Assembly (NCBI RefSeq): GCF_016464385.1 | Contig: NZ_JADMLH010000006.1 | Location: forward strand, 186,001 to 250,000 | DNA: 64,000 nucleotides | Source of the DNA: Nucisporomicrobium flavum | GTDB taxonomy: Bacteria; Actinomycetota; Actinomycetes; Mycobacteriales; Micromonosporaceae | Reading direction: 5' to 3' | In this document: one piece after another, positions 43,401-56,705 of the stretch | Numbering within the stretch: position 1 is the first letter of the stretch | Layout of the letters: every line of letters starts with the position of its first letter | Position numbers and translations under genes: made by a program | Notes under the pieces: generated by a model | Database searches by the model: none | Told to the model about the DNA's origin: nothing | What the model saw: only the letters and a program-made list of their open reading frames with translations

Positions 43401-45325
43401 GCCGGAAGACGGCGGCGCCGGCGGACCGGCTGGTGGACGAGACGCTGCGCGACCCCGGATGCGTCGAGGTCGGGTACGCCGACGGGCGGCGCTGGGGCGT
43501 CGGCCTGGCGGACCGCCCGTTCCCCGCCGCGACCGCGGAGCTGGGCCCCGATCAGGTCTTCGTGGTCACCGGCGCGGCCGGCAGCATCGTCTCGGCGATC
43601 ACCGCCGACCTGGCGGCCGCCTCGCGCGGCACCTTCCACCTGCTCGACCTGACGCCCGAGCCCGACCCCTCGGATCCGGACCTGCTCCGGTACGCCGAGG
43701 ACCGGGACTCGTTCAAGGTGGAGCTGGCCGCCCGGCTGCGTGAGCGCGGCGAGCGCCCCACCCCGGTGCTCATCGACCGGGAACTCGCCCGCTTCGAACG
43801 GCTGCAGGCGGCGCTGACCGCCGTACAGGCCGTCGAGCGGGCCGGCGGATCGGTGCACTACCACGCGGTCGACCTGACCGATGCGGGCGCCGTCGAGAAG
43901 GTCATGGCCCAGGTACGCGACACCAGCGGCCGGATCGACGTGCTGCTGCACGCGGCCGGCGTGGAGATCAGCCACGCGCTGCCCGACAAGGAGCCGGCCG
44001 AGTTCGACCTCGTGCTCCGGGTGAAGGGCGACGGGCTGTTCACCGTGCTGCACGCCGCGCGCGGGATGCAGCTGGGCACGGTCGTCGCGTTCAGCTCGGT
44101 CGCCGGCCGGTTCGGCAACGTGGGGCAGACCGACTACAGCGCCGCGAACGACCTGCAGTGCAAGGTGCTGAGCAGCCTGCGGCGCAGCCACCCCGGCGTA
44201 CGCGCCCTCGCGATCGACTGGACCGCCTGGGGCGACATCGGGATGGCCACCCGCGGCTCCATCCCGCAGCTCATGGAGCGGGCCGGGGTCGAGATGCTCC
44301 CGGCCGCGACGGGCGTGGCCTGGGTACGCCGCGAGCTGACCTGTGTCACCGCCGACGCCGAGGTGGTCGTCGCCGGGGCGCTCGGCGCGATGGCGGCCGA
44401 GTACCACGCGACCGGCGGGCTGGACGTGGCGACGTTGCCGGCCGGCGGCCCGGTCGCGACGGCTCCGGCGGCCCTCAGCGTCCACGAGGGACTCGTCGTG
44501 CACACCACGCTGGACCCGGCGGCCACGCCGTTCCTGAACGACCACCGCATCGACGGCACCCCGGTGCTGCCGGGCGTGATGGGCGTGGAAGCCTTCGCCG
44601 AGGCGGCGCGCCTGCTCGTGCCGGACCGGCACGTGGTCGCCGTCGAAGACGTGGACTTCGTGGCGCCGGTGAAGTTCTACCGCGACGAGCCGCGCACGCT
44701 GCGGGTCACGGCACTGCTGCACCCCGACGGCACCGACCTGCTCGCCGAGTGCCGGCTGTCCACCGAACGGACGCTGCCCGGCACCGGTGAGGTTCAGCGG
44801 ACGGTCCACTTCACCGGGTCCGTACGCCTGTCGGCGCAGCCGTACGAGCCCGGGCACGACGACGGCGAGGTACGCCCCCAGCCGCCCGAGCTGACCCCGG
44901 ACGACGTGTACCGGCTGTACTTCCACGGGCCCGCGTACCGGGTCGTCGGCTGCGCGTGGCGGCAGGGCGACAGCGCGGCGGCCCGCTTCGCCGACGGCCT
45001 GCCGAGCCAGGCGGACGCCCCCACCGTGACCGCGCCGCGCCTGGTGGAGCTGTGCTTCCAGACCGCCGGGCTGTGGGAGGCCGGGCGGCAGGGACGGCTG
45101 GCGCTGCCGGCACACGTCGACGCGGTCCGGCTCGGCACGGCGCCGGCGGAGGCCGCCGGGCTGCTGGCCGTGGCGCGGCCCGACGGGCGTGGCGGCTTCG
45201 ACTGCGTGGTGCGCGACGAGGGCGGCGCCGTGGTGCTGCGGGTCGACGGGTACCGCACGGTGCAACTGCCCGACCCGGTGCCGGACGAGATCCGTGCCCC
45301 GTTCCGTTCCGTCATGGACAGCTGA
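37493..45325 (+). CDS. PUFA-synthase-like multidomain fatty acid/polyketide synthase (KS-AT-KS-ACP-ACP-KR-DH)
   Basis: 2,610 aa. Order: KS1 about 10-470 (Cys219 in 'DAACASG', His353 in 'EAHGTST', His393 in 'SNIGHLK'). AT about 595-925 (Ser696 in 'GHSLGEYGA'; 'SHAFHT' suggests malonyl-CoA). KS2 about 987-1490 (Cys1233 in 'NAACAST', His1380 in 'SHETYT', His1420 in 'GFTGHAMGAG'). A Pro-rich linker is followed by two ACPs (about 1599-1675 and 1698-1775), a KR with a structural half (about 1830-2300; Ser2202, Tyr2215, Asn2219) and a hotdog DH (about 2320-2600; His2351 in 'NDHRIDGTPVLPG'). No ER and no thioesterase. Both ACPs have 'LGVDTVKQAEV' with Thr1635/Thr1734 where Ser is expected. KS1 and KS2 both keep catalytic residues. 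It differs from classic PfaA by the second KS. The product is unknown. Confidence 0.85.
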   Translation: MTAASFAPAPIAVVGLGAVMPDAPDAATFWSNIKGGRYSISDVPTERWDPALYYDPDPHAPDKTYSRIGGWVRDFEWDPLAWRLPVPPTVSAQMEEGQKWSVAAARSALLDAGWPDWTVDPERVAVVIGNAIGGDKQYRTVLRVEFAELAHRLGTAPAFAALPESVRAQILAETREAVLAGLPEITEDTMPGELANVIAGRVANLFNFRGPNFTTDAACASGLAAMSAAVRGLQAGDFDAAVTGGVDRNMNAAAFVKFCKIGALSATGTRPFDAGADGFVMGEGAALFVLKRLADAERDGDRIYAVLLGLGGSSDGRGKGITAPNPVGQRLAVERAWQIAGLNPALATCVEAHGTSTRVGDATELGSLSDVFAKAGAETGTIALGSVKSNIGHLKAAAGAAGLFKTVLSLHEKVLAPSLHFDQPNPNVDWEAIPFRVNTELREWAAPRDGVRCAGVSAFGFGGTNFHAVVEEYVPGRHRPPAQTARSYAGVDVPTAMPKAPLRGAAVVGGRDDAEVAERLSRLAAEAAAGRAPAPAAPDPAFAGAAVRVAIDYADAADLAAKATKAVEALRAGDPARWRLLRAQGVFAGRGAPGRVAFLYTGQGSQYVNMLQDLRSREPVVAGAFAEADRVMEPLLGRPLTAYIFADGADEANHKRLEQQLMQTEITQPAVLATDLALTRLLETYGVRPDLVMGHSLGEYGALVAAGALSFEAALEAVSARGREMAGLTMADNGAMAAVFGPLDEIERIVAQTPGYVVVANINSTRQAVVGGATEAVEQAVRAFQDAGMNATRIPVSHAFHTSIVAPAGEPLKAALRRLDVRPPARPIVSNVTGEFYPADADVETMLDLLGRQVASPVQFIKGLRTLYAAGARVFVEVGPKKALHGFVEDVLGDDVLALFTNHPKTGDVASFNQALCGLYAAGLGFGRQAAPRTPEPATVTAPERTPMTTDRYVELGRLFADVLERGMSVYAGARTADPPAASPEPVVVTGAALGLPGGERVFDDENVARILSGRQFIDTVPHRLRRAMVDRHITRLVKRESGDPTFETIDNEADVIKLAGRGAPVDVVNEFGVDAARDEALDTSTRLAIGAGFDALRDAGIPLVMHYKTTTLGTRLPDRWGLPAAMRDDTGVIFASAFPGYDNFARDVERYVTDRGRREQLLALEAIRARLGDDAPAAAEVDRRIGELRHVLARDPYVFDRRFLFRCLSMGHSQFAELIGARGPNTQINAACASTTQATALAEDWIRAGRCRRVVVISADDATSDALLPWLASGFLASGAAATDDIVEEAATPFDRRRHGMIVGMGAAAFVVESAEAARERGLQPICEVLGAVTANSAFHGTRLDVDHIGQVMERLLGQAEARGVQRHAIAPATVFVSHETYTPARGGSAAAEINALRRVFGADADAVVITNTKGFTGHAMGAGVEDVVAMKALETGLVPPVPNFKEPDPELGRLNLSTGGAYPVRYALRLAAGFGSQIAMSLLRWTPLADGRHRSPDELGYAYRIVDRAAWQRWLSEMAGPDARLEVVQRRLRVADVGAPVTPVAEPTPIVQPAPIAQPAPIPPIVEPAPVAVAPPVVEVPPAQPEPEPVVAAAPAGDEVTDAVVEIVSGLTGYPPDLLDVDLDLEADLGVDTVKQAEVFAAVRERFGVARDDELRLRDFPTLTHVIGWIRGKTGATADEPAPEVPEPEVPEPPAGDEVTDAVVEIVSGLTGYPPDLLDVDLDLEADLGVDTVKQAEVFAAVRERFGVARDDELRLRDFPTLTHVIGWIREKTATPAAAAEPATVEAVAPPTATDGISRRVPVPALRPDAAACVPTGVTLDGGTRVLVLPDQGGVGDALVTRLTRLGVQVLTVDPDDPGPGLDEALSGGPVHGVYWLAALDDEGPLDGLGLDGWRAALNRRVRALYTTMRRLYDGSPFLVTATRMGGYHGYDEAGATCPLGGAVTGFAKAYRRERPGALVKAVDFAAGRKTAAPADRLVDETLRDPGCVEVGYADGRRWGVGLADRPFPAATAELGPDQVFVVTGAAGSIVSAITADLAAASRGTFHLLDLTPEPDPSDPDLLRYAEDRDSFKVELAARLRERGERPTPVLIDRELARFERLQAALTAVQAVERAGGSVHYHAVDLTDAGAVEKVMAQVRDTSGRIDVLLHAAGVEISHALPDKEPAEFDLVLRVKGDGLFTVLHAARGMQLGTVVAFSSVAGRFGNVGQTDYSAANDLQCKVLSSLRRSHPGVRALAIDWTAWGDIGMATRGSIPQLMERAGVEMLPAATGVAWVRRELTCVTADAEVVVAGALGAMAAEYHATGGLDVATLPAGGPVATAPAALSVHEGLVVHTTLDPAATPFLNDHRIDGTPVLPGVMGVEAFAEAARLLVPDRHVVAVEDVDFVAPVKFYRDEPRTLRVTALLHPDGTDLLAECRLSTERTLPGTGEVQRTVHFTGSVRLSAQPYEPGHDDGEVRPQPPELTPDDVYRLYFHGPAYRVVGCAWRQGDSAAARFADGLPSQADAPTVTAPRLVELCFQTAGLWEAGRQGRLALPAHVDAVRLGTAPAEAAGLLAVARPDGRGGFDCVVRDEGGAVVLRVDGYRTVQLPDPVPDEIRAPFRSVMDS
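42287..42805 (+). repeat. Near-identical tandem repeat encoding the two ACP domains
   Basis: Two 222-nt units, 42287-42508 and 42584-42805, offset by 297 nt (99 codons). By eye they differ at only two positions, both silent (gcg/gcc and ctg/ctc), while the spacer between them differs freely. This implies very recent duplication or ongoing gene conversion keeping the ACPs identical. Confidence 0.85.
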
Positions 45326-45340
45326 GGAAGGACGGACGCC

Positions 45341-50875
<5,535 letters not shown>

Positions 50876-51538
50876 CGAGGGCGCCCCGCCGGTCGAGGTG
50901 GATCGGCGGGACGTCCGGCGCCGGGGTCACGACGGTGATGACGAACGCGCCCTCCCGCCGCCACCAGCCGGTCAGCGGGGGGCCGCCGGCCACGCGTACG
51001 CCCAGCGCACCCCAGCCGTCCCCGCCGGCCGGATCCGGGGTGACCTCGACGCTGCGGGTGTCGCGCCGCAGCCCGGTCCGGAGCACCTTCAGCGCGCTCT
51101 CCTTCGCCGACCAGATCAGGTTGGCCGCGAGCTCGTCCCCGGCGGCCAGGCGCTGTTCGGCAGCGGTCAGGTAGTCCCGGACGAACGCCGGGCTGCGCGG
51201 CTCCACCAGCTCCAGGTCGCAGCCGGCCCGCCGGCCCACGACGCAGACGGCCCAGCCGGCCCGGTCGGCGAGCGACACGTCGAAGCCCGGCGCCGCGCCG
51301 TCCACGAGCAGGTACGGCGAACCGTCCGCCGCGTTGAGCACCTCCACCCCGGCCAGCGCCGCCGGCTCCAGCGACCGTCCCAGGACGAGGCTCGCCGCGT
51401 GCTTGCCCGCCAGCCGGCGCAGGAGGTATTCGGTACGCCGCTTGGGAAAGCGCAGCGCGGCGGCACGGGCGGTCTCGACGGGCGAGAGCCACTCCTCGCC
51501 GTCCGGCAGGGACGTCTCACCCCGCGCCAGCCACCACG

Positions 51539-52762
51539 TCACGGCGCCGGCTCCGTGGCGGCGAGCAGCGCGCACAACTCCTCGTGCACCGCGGGGTGGT
51601 TGAGCAGGTCGAAGTGGTGCAGGCCGCCGAGGTGGCGGTCCGTCGCGGTGCCGGGCGGGAGCCGGTGCGGGTGCCCGGCGCCGACGGCGCTGCGGTACGG
51701 CACGATCAGGTCACCGAGGACGGTCGCGAGGGGGTTGTCGTGCTCCCGGGTGACGGTGGCGCCGACGAAGTAGTGGTCGGCGTGGGGCAGCACCGGCTCC
51801 TCGGTGCAGCAGTCGCTCGGCAACGCCTCCGGGTCGGCGTCGCGCCAGTCCTCCTCCACCAGCGCCCCGTACCCGAGGTCGTGGACGCCGGCGCTGCGCC
51901 CGCCGAGCAGCCGGGCGACGGGCCGGCTCTCCGGGAACCGGGCCAGCAGCCACGCCGCGCTGTGCACACCCCGGGCGAGCGGCGCGCCGAGATGCGGGGT
52001 TCCCAGGCAGACCACGTGCCGCACCGCCGGCACCCACCGGTGCCCCGCGGCCGCGCCCTGCCGGCCGGCGCTGCGGATCACGAGGCCGCCCATCGAGTGG
52101 CCGACGAGGGTCAGCTGTTCCACCGGAACCGGCCACGACGCGACCAGCTCCTCGAGGAGCGCGGCCAGCGCCAGCCCGTTGTCCGACACGTGCAGGCCGC
52201 TGTTGTACCTCAGGTCGACCGCGGTGCAGCCGAGCTCGCGCTCCAACCGCGAACCGAGCGTCGGGCGGGCCCCGAGGGACCAGTACTCCTCGGTCTCGCA
52301 CAGGCCGTGGACGAACACCGCGAGGTGCGGGCTCGCCGCCGGGAAGGCAACCCGCAGCGCCTCGGTGGTGGGCGCGATGTCCTCGTCGCCGGACCGGACC
52401 GTCATCGGCGTCGCCAGCTCCGGGTGCCGGGCGTCGAGCGTGTCGCCCCACAACCCGTTGAGCACGGCGAGCGTGAACCGGCCGGACCGATGGCCCGACA
52501 GCGGGGCACGCTCGGGGCGCCACCCGTAGCCGACGGCGACGCCGATCATCCGGGGCAGCACGGCGTGGGCACCGCGGACGGTCGCGTACACGCCCTCGGA
52601 GATCAGGCCGTGCACGACGCGGACGGGCTGCCCGACCGGTCCCACGGCGGCGAACACCCGGCCGGCGACCGCGCGGTGGGTGTCCCGGACGACGCCCACC
52701 GCACCGGCGAGGGCGTCACCGACCACCCGTCCGGCGGCCCGGATCTCCGCTTCGCTGCCCAT
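51539..52762 (-). CDS. Alpha/beta hydrolase, lipase-like
   Basis: 407 aa from the ATG at 52762 (GGGACGGAGC upstream); a longer frame to 52822 has no clear site. An N-terminal helical region of about 110 aa comes before the hydrolase core: 'LAVFVHGLCETEEYW' (oxyanion), 'VGHSMGGLV' (nucleophile Ser), 'CLGTPHLGAPLARG', and a His in 'GLHHFDLLN'. This pattern fits triacylglycerol-lipase/PGAP1-like hydrolases. Placed between WS/DGAT and the PPTase, it may act as the missing release enzyme, as a lipid-trimming lipase, or in turnover of the stored product (inference). Confidence 0.72.
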   Translation of the reverse strand: MGSEAEIRAAGRVVGDALAGAVGVVRDTHRAVAGRVFAAVGPVGQPVRVVHGLISEGVYATVRGAHAVLPRMIGVAVGYGWRPERAPLSGHRSGRFTLAVLNGLWGDTLDARHPELATPMTVRSGDEDIAPTTEALRVAFPAASPHLAVFVHGLCETEEYWSLGARPTLGSRLERELGCTAVDLRYNSGLHVSDNGLALAALLEELVASWPVPVEQLTLVGHSMGGLVIRSAGRQGAAAGHRWVPAVRHVVCLGTPHLGAPLARGVHSAAWLLARFPESRPVARLLGGRSAGVHDLGYGALVEEDWRDADPEALPSDCCTEEPVLPHADHYFVGATVTREHDNPLATVLGDLIVPYRSAVGAGHPHRLPPGTATDRHLGGLHHFDLLNHPAVHEELCALLAATEPAP

Positions 52763-52837
52763 CGCATGCTCCGTCCCGGTGCTGGGTTCACCGCCAGCCT
52801 GCGGTGCCGAGGGGCGCCGCACAAGCCCGGCGGGGTG

Positions 52838-54253
52838 TCACGTACGGGCCAGGGCCAGCACCTCGTCCAGGCCCTCACGCATGCACTCCACGAGCACGGG
52901 CAGGTCGGGCACGACGGAGCCGTCGACGGTCAGCCCCACGCAGCAGGTGCCGGCGTGCGGTGCCATCGCCGCCATCACGGCGACCCCGGGCAGCGGCCCG
53001 AACGGGTACGTCCGCTCCACCTTCGCGCCGGCCAGGTACGTCTCGCACGGCGCGCCGGGGAACGTCGAGGCGGACAGGTCCGCGGCCCCCGGGAGCCGGC
53101 CGACCGTGGCCCGCACCGCTGACGGGACCCGGTTGAGCACCGGCAGGAGCACGGAGGTGCTGCCCAGCGCCGGTTCCACCCGCAACGACAGCGCGGTGCC
53201 GCGGAGCTCGGCGATGCGTTCCGCGGCGTCCTCGACCCCCACCGGCGCGGCGACCGTCGCGCCGGCCCACTCGTTGCCGCCCATCGGGTCGTCCGACCGG
53301 TGCAGGCTGAGCGGCATCGTCATCGACATCCGCGCCAGGTCGGTGCCGTGCCTCGCGTGGTAGCGGCGCATCCCGCCGAGCAGCGCGGCCAGGTAGGCGT
53401 CGCCGGCCGACCCACCGGCCACCTCCCCCGCCGCGCCCAGCTCGGCCAGGGAGCATTCGAGGACGCCGAACCTCCAGGACTTCCCGGTCCGGCCGCGGAA
53501 CAGCGGTGAGCCGGGCACGGACCAGGGTGCCACGGTACGCCGCAGCGACCCGACGAACCGCAGCGCGCTTCCGGCCGCCGACTCGGGGTGGGTCAGCGCG
53601 TGGGCCGCGGCCGAGACGAGCTTCCCGGCCGCCGACGGGAGCGCCAGCGCCTGCTCGGCGAGCTCGTCGGCGGCCAGCCGTCCGGCGTCCGGCACGGGAT
53701 CGGGCCGTGGTGGCGCCACGGGCTTGTCGTCGGTGTGCTCGCGGCGCCGGCTCTGCAGCAGGGACACCAGCTGGACGCCGCCCGGGCCGTCGGTGAGGGT
53801 GTGATGCAGCTTGAGGAAGTACGCGGCCCGCCCGCCCGGGAGCCCCTCGATCAGCGTGCCCTCCCACAGGGGACGCGTACGGTCCAACGGCACCATCGCG
53901 GCGCCCTGGGCGTACGCCAGCACCCCGGCCATCGCACCGGGGGCGGGCAGGCGTACCCGCCGCAGGTGATAGTCCAGGTCGAACGCGCGGTCGGGCACCC
54001 ACGCCGGCGGCCCGACCGGTACGGCCGGCTCGAGCACCCGGCTGCGCATCCGGGGCACCAGCCGGGTCGCCCACTCGTGCGCCGCGTGCAGCCGCTCCCA
54101 GTCCGGCGCCGTGTCCAGCATCATCAGCACCGAGATCGTCGAGGACCGGCGCGGATGCCGCTCGCTGCGCCACAGGAAGGTCTCGAGCTCGTTCATCCGG
54201 TCCTCGGCGGGCCACTCGCCGGCCCGCGCCCACGCCTGCTCGTTCGTGGTCAC
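52838..54253 (-). CDS. Wax ester synthase/diacylglycerol acyltransferase
   Basis: 471 aa from a GTG at 54253 (GTGA overlap with gpsA). Acyltransferase His motif 'LKLHHTLTDGPGG' (HHxxxDG) at about residue 150, plus 'PLWEGTLIEGLPGG' and the C-terminal family stretches 'SNV/PG'-like 'STFPGAPCETYLAGAKV' and 'GVAVMAAMAPHAGTCCVGLT'. WS/DGATs join acyl-CoA to diacylglycerol or fatty alcohol, giving triacylglycerol or wax. It is the last acylation step of this operon, arguing for a storage or wax-like product. Confidence 0.86.
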   Translation of the reverse strand: MTTNEQAWARAGEWPAEDRMNELETFLWRSERHPRRSSTISVLMMLDTAPDWERLHAAHEWATRLVPRMRSRVLEPAVPVGPPAWVPDRAFDLDYHLRRVRLPAPGAMAGVLAYAQGAAMVPLDRTRPLWEGTLIEGLPGGRAAYFLKLHHTLTDGPGGVQLVSLLQSRRREHTDDKPVAPPRPDPVPDAGRLAADELAEQALALPSAAGKLVSAAAHALTHPESAAGSALRFVGSLRRTVAPWSVPGSPLFRGRTGKSWRFGVLECSLAELGAAGEVAGGSAGDAYLAALLGGMRRYHARHGTDLARMSMTMPLSLHRSDDPMGGNEWAGATVAAPVGVEDAAERIAELRGTALSLRVEPALGSTSVLLPVLNRVPSAVRATVGRLPGAADLSASTFPGAPCETYLAGAKVERTYPFGPLPGVAVMAAMAPHAGTCCVGLTVDGSVVPDLPVLVECMREGLDEVLALART

Positions 54254-55266
54254 CACGCCTCCCCGTCCACCTCGTGCCCGGGCGTGACGCGCAGCAGCCC
54301 CCGGTACGTCTCCTCGACCGGCTGCCGGTGGTTGAGCACCGCGTCGACCTCCCGGACGATCGGCATCTCGACGCCCCGCTCGGCGGCGAGCCGGATCACC
54401 GCCGCGGTGGTCCGTACGCCCTCGGCCACCTGGTTCATCGACGCCATGATGTCCTCGAGCGGCCGGCCGCGCCCGAGCTCGAACCCGACGAACCGGTTGC
54501 GGCTGTGCGGGCTGACGCAGGTGACGACGAGGTCGCCCATGCCGGCGAGGCCGGCGAGCGTCTCCGCGCGCCCGCCCATCGCCACGCCCAGCCGGGTCAG
54601 CTCGTGCAGCGACCGGGTGATCACCATGGCCCGGGTGTTGTCGCCGGCGCCCAGCCCGTCGCCGAAGCCCACCGCGATCGCGAACACGTTCTTCAACGCC
54701 CCGGCGATCTCCACCCCGACCACGTCCTCGCTGGTGTAGACGCGGTAGCGGGAGGTGTGCACCAGGCCCTGCAACGCCTGCGCGGTGCGGTGGTCCGGCA
54801 TGGCCAGCGTCGCCGCCGCCGAGTAGCCCTGCACGACCTCCCGGGCGATGTTGGGGCCGGAGAGCACCCCGGCCGGGTGCCCGGGCAGCTCCTCGCCGAT
54901 CACCTCGGTCATCCGCAGCAGCGACCCCTGTTCCAGGCCTTTGACCAGGCTCACCACCGGGATGAACGGGCGTACGTGCTCGGCGACCTGCTTGAGCACG
55001 TCGCGCAGGTACTGCGACGGGACCCCGGCGACGAGGACGTCGGCGTCGCTGACCGCCTCGGCCAGGTCCGCGGTGGCGCGCAGGCCGGGTGCGAGGTCGA
55101 AGCCGGGCAGGTACCGCGGGTTGCGATGGGTCTCGTTGACCGCCGCGGCGATCTCGGGGTCCCGTACCCACAGCAGCGTCCTCGTCTTGCGCGCGGCGAT
55201 GGAGGCGACGGTCGTGCCCCAGGTGCCGCCGCCGAGGACGGTGAGCCGGGGCCTGCGGCCGGTCAT
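54250..55266 (-). CDS. gpsA: Glycerol-3-phosphate dehydrogenase (NAD(P)+)
   Basis: 338 aa. Nucleotide site 'LTVLGGGTWGTTVASIAA' at the N-terminus, 'PSQYLRDVL', 'LVKGLEQGS', 'LSGPNIAREV', catalytic Lys in 'GALKNVFAIAVG', and the substrate loop 'GDLVVTCVSPHSRNRFVG'. It makes sn-glycerol-3-phosphate from dihydroxyacetone phosphate, the acceptor for PlsB encoded two genes upstream. Coupled by overlaps on both sides. Probably a dedicated copy. Confidence 0.9.
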   Translation of the reverse strand: MTGRRPRLTVLGGGTWGTTVASIAARKTRTLLWVRDPEIAAAVNETHRNPRYLPGFDLAPGLRATADLAEAVSDADVLVAGVPSQYLRDVLKQVAEHVRPFIPVVSLVKGLEQGSLLRMTEVIGEELPGHPAGVLSGPNIAREVVQGYSAAATLAMPDHRTAQALQGLVHTSRYRVYTSEDVVGVEIAGALKNVFAIAVGFGDGLGAGDNTRAMVITRSLHELTRLGVAMGGRAETLAGLAGMGDLVVTCVSPHSRNRFVGFELGRGRPLEDIMASMNQVAEGVRTTAAVIRLAAERGVEMPIVREVDAVLNHRQPVEETYRGLLRVTPGHEVDGEAW

Positions 55267-56705
55267 CGCCGCGCCGCCCCGGGCCAGTCCGCCAGCGTGT
55301 CCGCGAAGCGCTGCCGCACCCCGGCGATCCGTTCGTCCAGCTCCTCGACCGTCCAGCCGGCGGTGTCCACGGGGTCCAGCACGGCGACGTCGACCGTGCC
55401 CGGGTTGACCACGAGCGACCGCCGCCAGGCCAGTTCGCCGGTGTTGCGCAGCACGATCGGGACGATCGGCACGCCGGCCTGCAGCGCGATGTGGAACGCG
55501 CCCTTCTTGAACCGGCCCAGGCTCGGCGTCGGCATCCGGGTGCCCTCGGGCATGACGAGGATCGAGGTGCCCGCACGCAGCCTGCGCACGACCCCGTCCA
55601 GGGACTCCTTCGCCTTCGCCAGGGTGCCGCGGTCGATCCACGCCGGGTCGAGTACCGCGCCGATGACCAGCATCCGCGGGTCGAAGCGGGCCTCCTTCTT
55701 GGTCACGGCGGTGAAGTCACGCCGCAGCAGCGCGCCGAGCACGAGAGCGTCCAGGGTGCTCTGGTGGTTGGCGATGAACACCGCGGGCCGGGTCGTGAGC
55801 TTCTCCTCGCCGATCACATTGAGCTTCACGCCGGCGAGGGCGAGCCCGCTCCGGGCGGCGAGCCCGATGCTCGCGTTCACCCCGCCGCGACGGTCGCCCC
55901 TGAGCCACCCGTACGCCGCGCCGGCGGCCAGGCCGAGGTTCACGCCCGCCACCGCGCCGAGGGTGCCGGCGTACGCGCGCAGCCCCGCGGATCTCGGCTC
56001 CCGGAGCATCAGCACCGGCCAGTCGTACTCCTCGGCGGCCCGGCGCAGCAGCGGGTGCGGGTTCGTGGCGTACGGCCGCCCCACGGAACCCAGGAACGCG
56101 ATGTCCTCCGAGCCGTTGGCGTACCCGTGGCTGCGGGCGAGGTCGATGTCCCGGGTGCGCGCGAAGGCCCGTACCGCGGCCGCCTTCCGTTCGCCCCACA
56201 GCATGCCGGTGGTGCTGTGCCCGGTGAGGATGCCGTCCTCCTCCTCCAGCTCGGTGCAGACCAGGTGCGGGATGCCCAGGTCGCGGGCGACCGGCTCGAT
56301 CTGCACCCGGGTGGCCGAGGACGCCACCACGACGGTGTGGCCGCGGCGCAGATGCGCCCGGACCAGGTCGCGGACCTCCGGCCGGATCGTCCCGGCGATC
56401 CGCTGCACGAACAGCCGCTCGCCGACCTCGGTCACCGATGCCACGGTCCGGCCCCGCAGCGCGGCGAAGCCGATGTCGCCGATCGTGTGCGGGTTGCCGC
56501 CGAGCACGGTCCCGTCGACCGCCGCGACGATGGTCCGGGCCAGCTCGAGGGCGCCGATCTCGCCCTTGCGCAGGCGCTCCTGATAGACGGCGTTCGCCGT
56601 GTACCCGTGCACCAGCGTCCCGTCGAAGTCGAAGAAGGCACCGATCCGCGGCCCCGCGGGCCCGTTGCGGACGCTCTCGATGATGTCGGCGGCGGTGACG
56701 CTCAT
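55263..56705 (-). CDS. HAD-family phosphatase fused to PlsC-type acyltransferase
   Basis: 480 aa. Residues about 15-230: HAD-IB phosphatase with 'FFDFDGTLVHG', 'VVASSATRVQIEPVA' and 'GYANGSEDIAFLGSVG'. A short hydrophobic stretch (about 240-270) follows, then PlsC at about 290-470 with 'NHQSTLDALV' (HX4D) and 'MPEGTRMPT'. Such fusions are known in actinobacteria (CicA/PlsC-like). It can acylate lysophosphatidate to phosphatidate; the HAD half could remove phosphate to give diacylglycerol for WS/DGAT. That assignment of the HAD domain is inference. Confidence 0.84.
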   Translation of the reverse strand: MSVTAADIIESVRNGPAGPRIGAFFDFDGTLVHGYTANAVYQERLRKGEIGALELARTIVAAVDGTVLGGNPHTIGDIGFAALRGRTVASVTEVGERLFVQRIAGTIRPEVRDLVRAHLRRGHTVVVASSATRVQIEPVARDLGIPHLVCTELEEEDGILTGHSTTGMLWGERKAAAVRAFARTRDIDLARSHGYANGSEDIAFLGSVGRPYATNPHPLLRRAAEEYDWPVLMLREPRSAGLRAYAGTLGAVAGVNLGLAAGAAYGWLRGDRRGGVNASIGLAARSGLALAGVKLNVIGEEKLTTRPAVFIANHQSTLDALVLGALLRRDFTAVTKKEARFDPRMLVIGAVLDPAWIDRGTLAKAKESLDGVVRRLRAGTSILVMPEGTRMPTPSLGRFKKGAFHIALQAGVPIVPIVLRNTGELAWRRSLVVNPGTVDVAVLDPVDTAGWTVEELDERIAGVRQRFADTLADWPGAARR

